A DNA stretch of 64,000 nt, taken from Blastocatellia bacterium. GTDB lineage: Bacteria; Acidobacteriota; Blastocatellia; UBA7656; JADIYM01. The notes below the pieces were generated by a model, which made no database searches, was not told where the DNA came from, and worked only from the letters and a program-made list of their open reading frames with translations. Shown here one piece after another: positions 18,681 to 27,176 of the stretch; position 1 is the stretch's first letter; each line of letters opens with the position of its first letter. The stretch is taken from assembly GCA_016705245.1 (NCBI GenBank), contig JADIYM010000002.1, positions 310,001 through 374,000 on the forward strand, read 5' to 3'. A program made the translations under genes and the position numbers.

Positions 18681-20587
18681 GTGACAGAAAAGCCTCTGCT
18701 GCCAACGATCGACGATCCATCCGATCTTCGAAAACTGCCAACGTCCAAGCTTCCCCAGGTCGCACAGGAGATCCGGGAGTACATGATCGAGACGCTCTCG
18801 AAGATCGGCGGCCACACTGCCGCCAGTCTCGGGCCCGTCGAGCTGACTCTGGCGCTCCATTACTGCTTCGACACGCCTCGGGATCGCCTTATCTGGGACG
18901 TTGGCCATCAGGCCTATTCCCACAAGATCATCACAGGCCGGAGAGACCGTTTTCCGACGGTCAAGCAGTACGGTGGACTTTCGGGATTCCTTCGTCGGGA
19001 GGAATCTCCGTACGACGTGTTCAATGCCGGGCACGCCGGGACGTCGATCTCGGCTGCGCTCGGAATGGCGATTGCGCGCGACCTCAAGGGCGAGGAGTTT
19101 CACGTTGTCGCAGTGATTGGGGATGGAGGACTCACGGCCGGCATGGCAATGGAGGCCTTCAATCAGGCGGGGCACGAGAAGCGACGCCTTATCGTCGTGC
19201 TAAACGACAACGAAATGTCGATTGCGCCTAACGTCGGCGCCGTGAGCGGCTACCTGAACCGGATTCGCGGAGGTCAGCCTTACAACACGATCAAGGACGA
19301 AATCGAGGAACTGCTCAAGTCGATCCCCGGGGTCGGAGAGATGATGTTCAAGAGCGCGAAGATGGTGAAGGACGCCATCTCGCGTGCGTTCGTGCCAGGT
19401 GTTCTCGCCGAGGAGCTCGGTTTCCGTTACTACGGCCCGATCAATGGCCACGATACGGACGCGCTCATCGAGGTTTTCAACGAGGCCAGGCATCTCGACC
19501 ACCCGGTGCTGATCCACACGCTCACGATGAAGGGCAAGGGATACGAGCCGGCAGAGCGCGATCCGTATTCGTGGCACGGCACGACGCCGTTTGACATCGC
19601 CACGGGTTCGTTCATAAAGGCGAAGGCCACGGCGCCGACCTACACTCAGGTCTTTGCTGAAACTACTGCGAAGATGATGGAGCAGGACGACCGGGTCGTC
19701 GCGATTACGGCAGCAATGCCGGACGGCACGGGCCTGAACAAGGTTTCGCCGAGGTTCCCGGATCGGGTTATCGATGTCGGAATCGCCGAACAGCATGCAG
19801 TGACGCTGGCGGCCGGCATGGCACTCGAGGGCATAAGCCGATTTGCGCCATCTACTCGACGTTCCTTCAGCGCGCGTTCGATCAGGTCGTTCACGACGTC
19901 TGCCTGATGGATATACCGGTTGCGTTTGCGATCGATCGTGGGGGCATCGTGGGCGCCGACGGACCGACGCACCACGGACTGCTCGACTTCACTTACCTCA
20001 GGGCACTGCCGAACATGATCGTCATGGCCTCGAAGGACGAGAACGAGCTCGCGCGGATGCTCAAGACGGCGGTCGAGGCGAATCATCCCGCGTCAGTGCG
20101 ATTCCCCCGTGGGAATGGTCTCGGCGTGCCGATGGACGAAACGCTCGAGCCGGTCGAGATCGGCAAGGGCGAATTGCTGCGCGAAGGCTCTGACGGGGCC
20201 ATCATTGCGATCGGGCACATGGTTGCAGCCGCGGTCGAAGCGGCCGAACGCCTGTCGTCCGAGGGCGTCGAGGTGGCCGTAATGAATGCCAGATTCGTGC
20301 GTCCGCTCGACACCGAGATGGTGCTTGCGCTCGCCGACACGACCGGTTGTCTCGTGACGGTCGAGGATCACTACCTCGACGGGGGCTTCGGGAGTGCGGT
20401 GCTCGAGGCGCTCGAGGCCAACGGTCGCTCCGACGTCAAGGTTGCTAGAATCGGCGTTCCCGTCGGTGTGCATCAGCACGGTCCGCCCGAGGTGCTTCGA
20501 GCGCGCTTCGGCATGGATGCAGACGGAATCGCTCAGCGCGTGCGCGACCTCATCGCCGCAGACCGCCGCGTCGGCGTGCATCGATAG
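18681..20587 (+). CDS. dxs: 1-deoxy-D-xylulose-5-phosphate synthase, one frameshift near 19837
   Basis: Corrected length 635 aa, normal for Dxs. The N-terminal TPP domain has LIWDVGHQAYSHKIITGR, then VIGDGGLTAGMAMEAFNQAG and NDNEMSIAPNVG (TPP/Mg2+ motif). The transketolase pyrimidine domain has VGIAEQHAVTLAAGMALEG, and after the break DIPVAFAIDRGGIVGADG. The C-terminal domain contains TVEDHYLDGGFGSA. At 19837 one G is missing from ataagccg; adding it restores RPICAIYSTFLQRAFDQVVHDVCL and joins both halves. Dxs condenses pyruvate and glyceraldehyde-3-phosphate at the entry to the MEP isoprenoid pathway and is essential in most bacteria with that route, so a real inactivation is unlikely. Neighbours are the prenyl synthase upstream and tlyA downstream. 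Confidence 0.93.
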
Positions 20588-20668
20588 GCGAGCGGTGCGC
20601 GACGCATAATTCGGTGCGTTCCGGCGATGCTTCGGTATCGCCGGGGCGCCGTCCGGCGAGGTCGAGAC

Positions 20669-21424
20669 GTGCCGAAAGCACCGCCTGATCGCGAGCGCAT
20701 CGACAAGTTGCTCGTGGAGCTAGCATTTGCCAAGTCGCGTGAGCGAGCGCAAGCGCTCGTGCTCGCAGGACTCGTGCTCGCGGACGAGCAGCGCATCGAC
20801 AAGCCCGGCCAGACCGTCCGACGCGACGCAACGATCCGAGTCAAAGGAGCCGTCCATCCGTACGTCGGTCGAGGAGGAGTAAAGCTCGCCGCAGCGCTCG
20901 ACGCTTTCGGATTGAATCCTGCCGGCGGCATTTTCCTCGATGTGGGCGCCTCGACCGGCGGCTTCACGGACTGTCTGCTGCAGCGCGGCGCGGCGCGCGT
21001 CGTCGCGCTCGACGTCGGGCACAATCAGATCGACTATCGCCTCCGCACCCATCCGCGTGTCGAGGTGCGCGAGGGCGTCAATGCACGGCATCTGGCCGTC
21101 TCGGACTTCGAGGCTCCGTTCGACGGCGCGGTCATCGACGTCTCATTCATCTCGCTTCGCCTGATCCTGCCGGCGGTGGCGCCGTTGCTGCGACCGGGAG
21201 GCTTGCTCGTGGCGCTGGTCAAGCCGCAATTCGAGGTCGGGCGGGCCGACGTCGGAAAAGGAGGCGTGGTGCGCAACGATGCGAAGCGGCACGAAGCGCT
21301 TCGCGCGATCGAGGAATGCGCGGCCGGTCTCGGGCTGGAGCGATTGGGCGCGATCGAATCACCAATTGCCGGGGCCGACGGCAATCGGGAGTTCCTCCTA
21401 GGCTTGCTCAGGCCGGCAGAATGA
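20669..21424 (+). CDS. tlyA: TlyA family rRNA 2'-O-methyltransferase
   Basis: 251 aa from GTG 20669, preceded by gcgaggt. An S4 RNA-binding domain (about 1-65, RIDKLLVELAFAKSRERAQA) is joined to an FtsJ/RrmJ-like SAM methyltransferase domain with GIFLDVGASTGGFTDCLLQRGA (SAM-binding motif I), VVALDVGHNQ and DVSFISLRLILP, ending in KPQFEVGR. TlyA proteins methylate 2'-hydroxyls of cytidines in 23S (and in some species 16S) rRNA, which affects capreomycin sensitivity. Gene order after prenyl synthase and dxs is the standard one. Its stop codon lies 3 bp from the stop of the convergent receiver-HATPase gene. Confidence 0.93.
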   Translation: MPKAPPDRERIDKLLVELAFAKSRERAQALVLAGLVLADEQRIDKPGQTVRRDATIRVKGAVHPYVGRGGVKLAAALDAFGLNPAGGIFLDVGASTGGFTDCLLQRGAARVVALDVGHNQIDYRLRTHPRVEVREGVNARHLAVSDFEAPFDGAVIDVSFISLRLILPAVAPLLRPGGLLVALVKPQFEVGRADVGKGGVVRNDAKRHEALRAIEECAAGLGLERLGAIESPIAGADGNREFLLGLLRPAE

Positions 21425-21427
21425 GGG

Positions 21428-22303
21428 CTACTGGATCGATGACGATCCGTGGTCCCGTCGGGTCTCGGAGTACTTCACCATCGTGAGGACGTTGCCAGTG
21501 GAGTTATACGAGACTTCATCCATGATGCTGCGGATGAGAAGCAGCCCTCGACCGCTCGGGCGCAGGAGATTCTCCGGCGCGCAGGGATCGGGCACGTCCT
21601 GTTCACGGAATCCCGGGCCTTCGTCCGATATCGTGAACAAGGCGCGTGCGGCAGAGAATTCGGCTTCGATCGTCACGAGCTTCGCCGCGTCATAGCCGTT
21701 GCCGTGCTTGATAGCGTTCACGATCGCTTCGTCTAGCGCCACGACGACGTCGATCGACTCGGGCCGAAGGAAGCCCAGCTGCACGAGGCGATTGGTGAGG
21801 TGATTGAGCACGCCGTCCAGGAACTCGACGCGGCTCGGTATCACGAAGCGCACGATCTCGGTAAGGTACGGGAGAATCTTGAGCGTGTCGCCGTGCAACT
21901 GCTGCTGCGCCTGAACGCGCTCGATTGCGTCATCGATCGACTCATCACTGAACGGACAGGCGAGCGTGTCGGCGCGAATCGGGCCCAGCAATTCACGCAG
22001 ATCGACTGGCTTCCCGTTCGTCGTGATGACGAGCGGAATGGGCCGGCGCTGGGCGTGAATGCTCTTGAGGATGGCACGGTCTCCGAAGGAAGCATTTGGA
22101 AGATCCGCCACTACGAGATCGACGACACCGGATTTGATCCAGCGAACGGCCTCGTCCGTCGAGTCGACCGGCGTCACAGTGTGGCCGCGCCTGGAAAACG
22201 CCGTTGACAGGTTCTCACGCAAGCTGGAGTCCGTTTCCACAACGATGACTCGCATCCGTTCACCGGAACCCGCATTCGGCTGCTCGGGTGGCTGTGATCC
22301 CAT
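21428..22303 (-). CDS. Receiver-like domain fused to an RsbW-type HATPase
   Basis: 291 aa from ATG 22303 (a start at 22255, MRVIVVETD, would remove an 16-residue polar tail). The N-terminal ~115 residues have a response-regulator fold: acidic pocket in VETDSS and acceptor Asp in DLVVADLP, but the normally invariant Lys of KPF is replaced (ACPFSD). The C-terminal ~150 residues are a GHKL ATPase like the anti-sigma kinase RsbW/SpoIIAB (VVALDEAIVNAIKHGNG is the N-box and FTISDEGPGF plus GRGLLLIRSIMDEV the G-boxes). Such proteins act in partner-switching control of sigma factors or in Ser-phosphorylation of antagonists. No anti-anti-sigma gene adjoins it. It converges on tlyA and is divergent from the CDF gene. 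Confidence 0.85.
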   Translation of the reverse strand: MGSQPPEQPNAGSGERMRVIVVETDSSLRENLSTAFSRRGHTVTPVDSTDEAVRWIKSGVVDLVVADLPNASFGDRAILKSIHAQRRPIPLVITTNGKPVDLRELLGPIRADTLACPFSDESIDDAIERVQAQQQLHGDTLKILPYLTEIVRFVIPSRVEFLDGVLNHLTNRLVQLGFLRPESIDVVVALDEAIVNAIKHGNGYDAAKLVTIEAEFSAARALFTISDEGPGFREQDVPDPCAPENLLRPSGRGLLLIRSIMDEVSYNSTGNVLTMVKYSETRRDHGSSSIQ

Positions 22304-22369
22304 TCTTGGCAGCTTACACGACCGTTTCACGGCTAAACAAGCACGGGGTGTTAGAATCGCAACCCGATC

Positions 22370-23266
22370 ATGACCACCAAACCTTCCGACAGCCGGTCCG
22401 CGGGACAGCGGCGAACCCGTGCCGCGGCCATTTCGGTCCTGGTCGCCGTGTCGCTCGTGTTGATCAAGGTCGTCGCTGGCTCGATGACGAACTCGCTCAG
22501 CCTTCTGGCGTCTGCCGTTGACTCGCTGACCGACATCTTTGCTTCCGCAGTGAACTTCGTCGCGATCCGTGCCGCATCACGGCCAGCGGATCGTGAGCAC
22601 GTTTACGGACACGGAAAGGCCGAGGGTCTGGCCGGGCTCTTTCAGGCAGTCGTGATCGGGCTCTCTGGTGGATATCTCGGGTACAAGTCGATTCTCCGAG
22701 TGATGAAGCCCGAGCCAATCGAGGCCGAGGTCGTCGGCATTGCGGTTATGGCGGTGTCAATGCTGGCGAGCTACCTGCTCGTGCGGCATTTGCGTAAGGT
22801 GGCGAAAGAGACGGGATCGCTCGCGCTCGAAGCCGATAGCCTGCACTACTCGACGGACGTGCTCGCTAACGGTGGAGTGTTGCTCCTGTTGGCCGTCGTC
22901 GCGGTCACAGGAATGCCGATTCTCGATCCGATAGCGTCGCTCGGGATTTCGGCCTACATCGTGTGGGCGGCTATCGGGGTCCTGCGATCCTCGATCGACC
23001 ATCTCATGGATCGCGCCATGCCCGATCATCTCATCGAGAACGTTGCGCGGATGGCGGCCGAGCACGCCCACGTTCTCGGAGTTCACGACATCAAGTCACG
23101 CATGGCCGGGTCAGAGACCTTCATTGAGATGCACCTGGAAATGGATGGTGGTATGTCGCTGCGCGATAGCCATGACGCGGCGGTCGAAGTGCTACGCCGG
23201 GTCGAGGAAGAGCTGCCGAACTCCCGTGTCTTTGTACACGTGGACCCGGTGGATCCGGATCGGTAG
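22370..23266 (+). CDS. Cation diffusion facilitator (CDF) family metal efflux protein
   Basis: 298 aa. Six predicted membrane helices (about 20-205) with the metal-site helices 2 and 5: SLSLLASAVDSLTDIFASA carries the paired aspartates, and EADSLHYSTDVLANGG the His/Asp pair. The HVYGHGKAEGLA loop follows helix 2. A cytoplasmic CDF domain (about 210-298, HDIKSRMAGSETFIEMHLEM) ends the protein. By analogy with FieF/YiiP, it exports Zn2+, Fe2+ or similar ions in exchange for protons. The protein is divergent from the receiver-HATPase gene and ends at a perfect 23-bp hairpin. Confidence 0.93.
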   Translation: MTTKPSDSRSAGQRRTRAAAISVLVAVSLVLIKVVAGSMTNSLSLLASAVDSLTDIFASAVNFVAIRAASRPADREHVYGHGKAEGLAGLFQAVVIGLSGGYLGYKSILRVMKPEPIEAEVVGIAVMAVSMLASYLLVRHLRKVAKETGSLALEADSLHYSTDVLANGGVLLLLAVVAVTGMPILDPIASLGISAYIVWAAIGVLRSSIDHLMDRAMPDHLIENVARMAAEHAHVLGVHDIKSRMAGSETFIEMHLEMDGGMSLRDSHDAAVEVLRRVEEELPNSRVFVHVDPVDPDR

Positions 23267-23267
23267 G

Positions 23268-23322
23268 CTTTGCGCCATTGCGCCTTTGCGTGAAAACTCG
23301 CGCAAAGGCGCAATGGCGCAAA
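23268..23322. terminator. Perfect 23-bp hairpin between convergent CDF and E1 genes
   Basis: Arms 23268-23290 (ctttgcgccattgcgccttt plus gcg) and 23300-23322 are exact inverted copies around a 9-base loop (tgaaaactc). It lies between two convergent stop codons. The ctttgcgcc wording is shared with the 11.3-kb hairpin. Confidence 0.75.
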
Positions 23323-23355
23323 GGTACAGAGAGTCGACAGAGCATTCGCTACGTC

Positions 23356-25425
23356 TCAGTACTCGATCAGCTTGAGCGCCTTGTCATAGACGTCCTCGAC
23401 CTGTGGAAGGATGACCCGCTCGAGGATGCGCGAGAAGGGAACGGGCGCGTACGCCGACCCTACCCGGCCGATCGGTGCATCAAGATAATCGAAGCACTCT
23501 TCCGATATCCTCGCCGCGATCTCGCCGCCGACGCCTCCGAGCACCTTGTCCTCGTGGACGATAAGCACCCGGTTCGTCTTCTTCACCGACTCGACGATCG
23601 TCTCCATGTCGAACGGCACGATCGATCGCAGATCGATGACCTCAACCTCCACGCCGTGCTCTTCCTTCAGCTGGTTCGCCGCGCGCAGCGACCAGTGCAC
23701 CGTGGTGCCATACGTGACGATCGTCAGGTCCGTGCCGGGCCGTCGAATCCTCGCCTTGCCGAATGGCACTCGGAATTCCGGACCAGGATCCGCGGTTTTC
23801 GCGAAAATCTGGTTGTAGAGGTACTTCGGCTCGAGGAAGATCGTGATCCCGCGGCTTCGGAACGACTGGCGCAGAAGCCCCGCCGCGTCATCTGCAAACG
23901 CCGGCATCACGACTCGAAGGCCGGGAAGTGTCTGGAAGAAGGCCTCCAGCGTCTGCGAGTGGTATAGCCCGCCGCCGATGTAGCCACCGCAGGAAAGTCG
24001 GATGACCAGATTCGGGCAGAACTGCCCGTTCGACCGATAATAGTCGTGCGACGTATCGACGATCTGTTCGGCAGCCGGCCAGTAGTAGTCCGCGAACTGC
24101 GCGCCCTCGATGCAGACCCACAGGTCGTCGCGATATCGCGACATGCCGTTCGCCGTTCCGCTGATGTAGTCCTCGGCGATCGGCGCATTGAAGACGCGCT
24201 TCTCGCCGAACTCCTGCAGCATGCCCTTCGTCACGTTGAAGACGCCGCCCTTGTCGTGCGACGCAACGTCCTGCCCCCAGAGAAACGTGTGCGGGTTGCG
24301 CTGGAATTCTCCGATGAGCGTGTGGTTGATGGCCTCGCGGAGGGTGACGAGCTCGCCGCCAGCCTGTTCGACCAGTTCCGACGGCTCAACCACTGACTGT
24401 TCCGGTAAGACGAACATCGTCGCGGTCTCGGGATCCGGATCCGGAGCGGCCTCGCCGCGATCGGCGGCATCGTCGACGATGGCCATGTTCTCGGCTTCGA
24501 TCGCGGCCAGTTCGTCGGCGGAGACGCCAGACTGTTCGAGCATGTAGGTGCGGAGCCTCGGGAACGGATCCATCGTCTCGCACTCAGCGATCTCGTCCGC
24601 CGTTCGATACAATTCGTGCCTGTCCGAGTTCGAGTGGGCATGGATTCGACGGCAGAGCGCGTGCACCAGCGCCGGGCCATCACCGGACCGGATGTAGGCG
24701 AGGGCCTCCTGCATCGCGCGGTGCGAATCGAACGGATTGGTGCCGTCGCAATTGACGATGAGGAGGTTCTTCAGGCCGCGGTAATTCTCCGAGACGATCG
24801 GATTGGCCGACTGGACGCTCACCGGCACCGAGATGCCGTAGCCATTGTTCTGGACGACGAAGATGACCGGGAGTTTCTCGCGCGACGCGCCGTTCAGCGC
24901 TTCGTAAACGTAGCCCTCAGACGTCGAAGATTCACCCTGACTCGAGAAGGCAATGCGGTCCTCGCCGTACGTCTTTGCCGCCCGGGCGATGCCAACGGCG
25001 TGAAGCGTGTGGTTGCCTGTCGCCGACGAGACATTCCAGATGCCGATCGCGTGTTTCGCGAAGTGGTTCGACATGTGGCGACCCCCTGAAGCGAGATCGG
25101 TTGCCTTCGAAAGTCCGTTCAGGATGATCTCGTAGGGCGTTATGCCAGCTGCCAGACACGTGAGCATGTCGCGGTAGTACGGAAACAGCCAGTCACGATT
25201 CGGGCGGAACGCGAGTCCGAGAGCCACCTGGATGCCGTCGTGGCCGGCGTGCGACGCGTGGTAGGACCAGCCCTTGGCCTGGCGCAGATACTTGCGGGCG
25301 CGATCATCGACGAGGCGGGCCTGATGGATCAGGCGGTACCACGTCTTCTGGGTTTCGATGTCAACTTTGACTCCGGCGTCGTTGAGTGGTTTGAAATGGA
25401 TGCTGGTGAGCGTCTCTGTACTCAT
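23356..25425 (-). CDS. Branched-chain 2-oxo acid dehydrogenase E1, fused alpha and beta subunits
   Basis: 689 aa. The alpha part (about 25-330) has a TPP-binding site spanning QGESSTSEGYVYEALN to VVQNNGYGISVPV, and RHMSNHFAK. The beta part (about 355-689) begins REAINHTLIGEF and contains GQDVASHDKGGVFNVTKG, PIAEDYISGTANGMS, the transketolase-like C-terminus VIDLRSIVPFDMETIVES and HEDKVLGGVGGEIAA. E1 decarboxylates branched-chain 2-oxo acids (or pyruvate-like substrates) with thiamine diphosphate and passes the acyl group to lipoyl-E2. E1 is normally two polypeptides; fused forms are known. No E2 or E3 gene is adjacent. A leucine/valine/isoleucine route ending in propionyl-CoA would feed the mutase at 13.4 kb. 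Confidence 0.9.
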   Translation of the reverse strand: MSTETLTSIHFKPLNDAGVKVDIETQKTWYRLIHQARLVDDRARKYLRQAKGWSYHASHAGHDGIQVALGLAFRPNRDWLFPYYRDMLTCLAAGITPYEIILNGLSKATDLASGGRHMSNHFAKHAIGIWNVSSATGNHTLHAVGIARAAKTYGEDRIAFSSQGESSTSEGYVYEALNGASREKLPVIFVVQNNGYGISVPVSVQSANPIVSENYRGLKNLLIVNCDGTNPFDSHRAMQEALAYIRSGDGPALVHALCRRIHAHSNSDRHELYRTADEIAECETMDPFPRLRTYMLEQSGVSADELAAIEAENMAIVDDAADRGEAAPDPDPETATMFVLPEQSVVEPSELVEQAGGELVTLREAINHTLIGEFQRNPHTFLWGQDVASHDKGGVFNVTKGMLQEFGEKRVFNAPIAEDYISGTANGMSRYRDDLWVCIEGAQFADYYWPAAEQIVDTSHDYYRSNGQFCPNLVIRLSCGGYIGGGLYHSQTLEAFFQTLPGLRVVMPAFADDAAGLLRQSFRSRGITIFLEPKYLYNQIFAKTADPGPEFRVPFGKARIRRPGTDLTIVTYGTTVHWSLRAANQLKEEHGVEVEVIDLRSIVPFDMETIVESVKKTNRVLIVHEDKVLGGVGGEIAARISEECFDYLDAPIGRVGSAYAPVPFSRILERVILPQVEDVYDKALKLIEY

Positions 25426-25460
25426 TGGAAGTCTTCTCTTTCTGAGTTATTGGCCGCGAT

Positions 25461-25489
25461 ACAATATCAGGGCCCGTTCATCGGTTCAA
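25461..25489 (-). promoter_or_regulatory. Sigma70-like promoter of the fused E1 gene
   Basis: Minus-strand TTGAAC and TATTGT with 17-bp spacing, about 40 bases upstream of the E1 ATG; a purine-rich agagaagac precedes the start. Confidence 0.5.
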
Positions 25490-25604
25490 CGCTCGACATG
25501 ACGCACCTGCGACGCAACTCTCGAGGCACTTCTCTCGATCATGGGGCGCCGGTCGGAGCGAGCCATCGCCCGCCGGTCATACCTAGCAAGAGGAGATTTC
25601 CATC

Positions 25605-26210
25605 ATGTTGAATCGGGTACGGATGATTTCGGGGGCGGTCCTGGTGGCCGTTCTGGTGGCTGCGAGCGCAAGCGCCGCGGCAAAAAAGACGGCTGGCGCG
25701 GTGGTGCAGGGCGAGGACGACTTCCGAAGCGCCACCGGATACACGATGGTGCTCATGGAGCACTGCAAGGCCGTGAACCGCCTTGCCCGGGGAAAGGGGG
25801 CCTTCAAGGCCGACCTCGCGCGCGAGCACGCGGCGGAGATCACGCGCAGCGCCGATTCGGCGTCGCGGCACGTCAAAGGGTACCTTGCGGCGCTCGGAAG
25901 CGATCAGCGCGTCCTTGTGACGGCGCAGAGCGGTGCTCAGCAGGCAGGCGAGTCAGCGATGGTGCGCCTCGCGACACAGCTTGACGAGACGCTGAAGGCC
26001 GACTCACCCGATCGAAAGGTTGTCGCCGACGCGGTGACCGATCTCTATCTGGTCGCGAAGGATCTGCTCGTGTCGCACAAGGCGGCAGGGAAGGCCCTCG
26101 GCATCGCGGCGGCAACTCCGCCGCGCAAGGCGACTCCTCGCAAGCCTTCGGTGCGCAAGCCCAAGGCGGCACCGGACTCGGCGAGGGCATCGACGAAGGC
26201 GTCGAAGTAG
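25605..26210 (+). CDS. Secreted protein of unknown function, Lys/Pro-rich tail
   Basis: 201 aa with a strong ribosome site (aggagattt) eight bases before the ATG. A signal peptide covers about residues 1-25 (AVLVAVLVAASASAAA). The mature part is helical (about 35-160, EDDFRSATGYTMVLMEHCK to DLYLVAKDLLVSHKAAGKA), resembling a four-helix bundle. It ends with a basic Pro/Lys/Arg/Ala tail (KATPRKPSVRKPKAAP) like that of DNA-binding or wall-associated proteins. I do not recognise the family. The single Cys in the mature part lies in MEHCK. A rho-independent terminator follows 18 bp after the stop. Confidence 0.8.
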   Translation: MLNRVRMISGAVLVAVLVAASASAAAKKTAGAVVQGEDDFRSATGYTMVLMEHCKAVNRLARGKGAFKADLAREHAAEITRSADSASRHVKGYLAALGSDQRVLVTAQSGAQQAGESAMVRLATQLDETLKADSPDRKVVADAVTDLYLVAKDLLVSHKAAGKALGIAAATPPRKATPRKPSVRKPKAAPDSARASTKASK

Positions 26211-26228
26211 TCGACGACGATCGTCGTT

Positions 26229-26268
26229 CGTGGACGCTTCCGAGCCGCATTGGAAGCGTCCACGGTTT
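26229..26268 (+). terminator. Rho-independent terminator
   Basis: Stem cgtggacgcttcc / ggaagcgtccacg (13 bp, perfect) with a 10-base loop, followed by gttttcgttt. It ends the transcript of the secreted protein at 25605-26210 and sits before the convergent acyltransferase gene. Confidence 0.85.
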
Positions 26269-26284
26269 TCGTTTGCCGCGGTGA

Positions 26285-27079
26285 CTAGGGAAGCGCGTCG
26301 CCGCGCATGCGCCCGGTGAGGTTATCTTCGCGGATGTTGAAGTCCGGGATTGCCTTCGTCACGACACCGAAGCTGCCGACCATGGCATCGTCGCCGACGC
26401 TCGTTCCCGACAGAACCGTCGCGTGGTACGTGATTCGCGCGCGGTCGCCGATCGACGTGAGATCCGTCCGGACACTGTCGATCTCGACGATGTCGTGGGA
26501 ATGCGAGTAAATGTTCGCGAAGTCCGATATCGAGACGTCACTGCCAATCGTCACCTTGCCACGGTCGTCGATCAGGACGTTCTTGTGCACCACGACATTG
26601 TCGCCAAACGACAGGTTGTAGCCGAACGACCACTCGACGAACTGCCACGATTTGAAATTCGCGCCGACCCTCTCGAAAATGTATGGGGCCAGGACGCGGC
26701 GAAACCGATGGCCAAGACCGGCGTGCAGTCCGACAGGCGACCGGTCGAACATCTGCCAGAGCCAGGTAATCGGCTTGCGAGGGTAATACCGCGCCGGGTC
26801 GCAATTGGCGTAGTACTCCGGCTCGAGCGTCGTATTGCGCGGGTCGAAACATGCCAGCATGGTGCGCGCGGAGAACGACAGACTGTCGTCGTTGATTCGC
26901 TCGAACTCGCCGGGTGTGCCGAAGTACAGGTCGCAGAGCGTCGTCCGAACCAGCTCGTTGCGATCAATTGCGTCGTTGTTGAGCCGCTCCTCGAGCTCGA
27001 GCAGGAATCGGTCGAAGACGCGCTCTGCCTCGGGCAGCGGCTTGAGCTCGCGAAACGGCATGGGAACGTAATTCGGCAT
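26285..27079 (-). CDS. Left-handed beta-helix (hexapeptide-repeat) acyltransferase
   Basis: 264 aa. The N-terminal ~110 residues are helical (KPLPEAERVFDRFLLELEER), and the C-terminal half is a hexapeptide ladder (VVVHKNVLIDDRGKVTIGSDVSI; the run VTIGSDVSISDFANIYSH is typical) with the acetyltransferase His in NIYSHSHDIVE. The ladder closes with GSFGVVTKAIPDFN. Such folds transfer acetyl or acyl groups from acyl-CoA to sugars or amino acids (LacA/CysE/DapD kin). The long N-terminal extension distinguishes it from LacA-like maltose acetyltransferases; the substrate is unknown. A strong promoter (TTGACA-18-TATTAG) lies about 40 bases upstream and gaaggggcg serves as ribosome site. The gene converges on the secreted protein at 25.6 kb. 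Confidence 0.85.
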   Translation of the reverse strand: MPNYVPMPFRELKPLPEAERVFDRFLLELEERLNNDAIDRNELVRTTLCDLYFGTPGEFERINDDSLSFSARTMLACFDPRNTTLEPEYYANCDPARYYPRKPITWLWQMFDRSPVGLHAGLGHRFRRVLAPYIFERVGANFKSWQFVEWSFGYNLSFGDNVVVHKNVLIDDRGKVTIGSDVSISDFANIYSHSHDIVEIDSVRTDLTSIGDRARITYHATVLSGTSVGDDAMVGSFGVVTKAIPDFNIREDNLTGRMRGDALP

Positions 27080-27117
27080 CGGATCGTCGCCCCTTCTTCA
27101 GTGAATTGAGAGCTGAG

Positions 27118-27147
27118 CTAATAGCCCCGTTGATCGGGGGCTGTCAA
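27118..27147 (-). promoter_or_regulatory. Sigma70-like promoter with palindromic spacer, for the acyltransferase gene
   Basis: Minus-strand TTGACA and TATTAG spaced by 18 bp. The spacer itself is a GC-rich inverted repeat (GCCCC gatcaa GGGGC pattern), a design also seen at 37437-37466. Confidence 0.6.
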
Positions 27148-27176
27148 ACGGCCCGCCCCGGGCTCTCGCGGACGCT

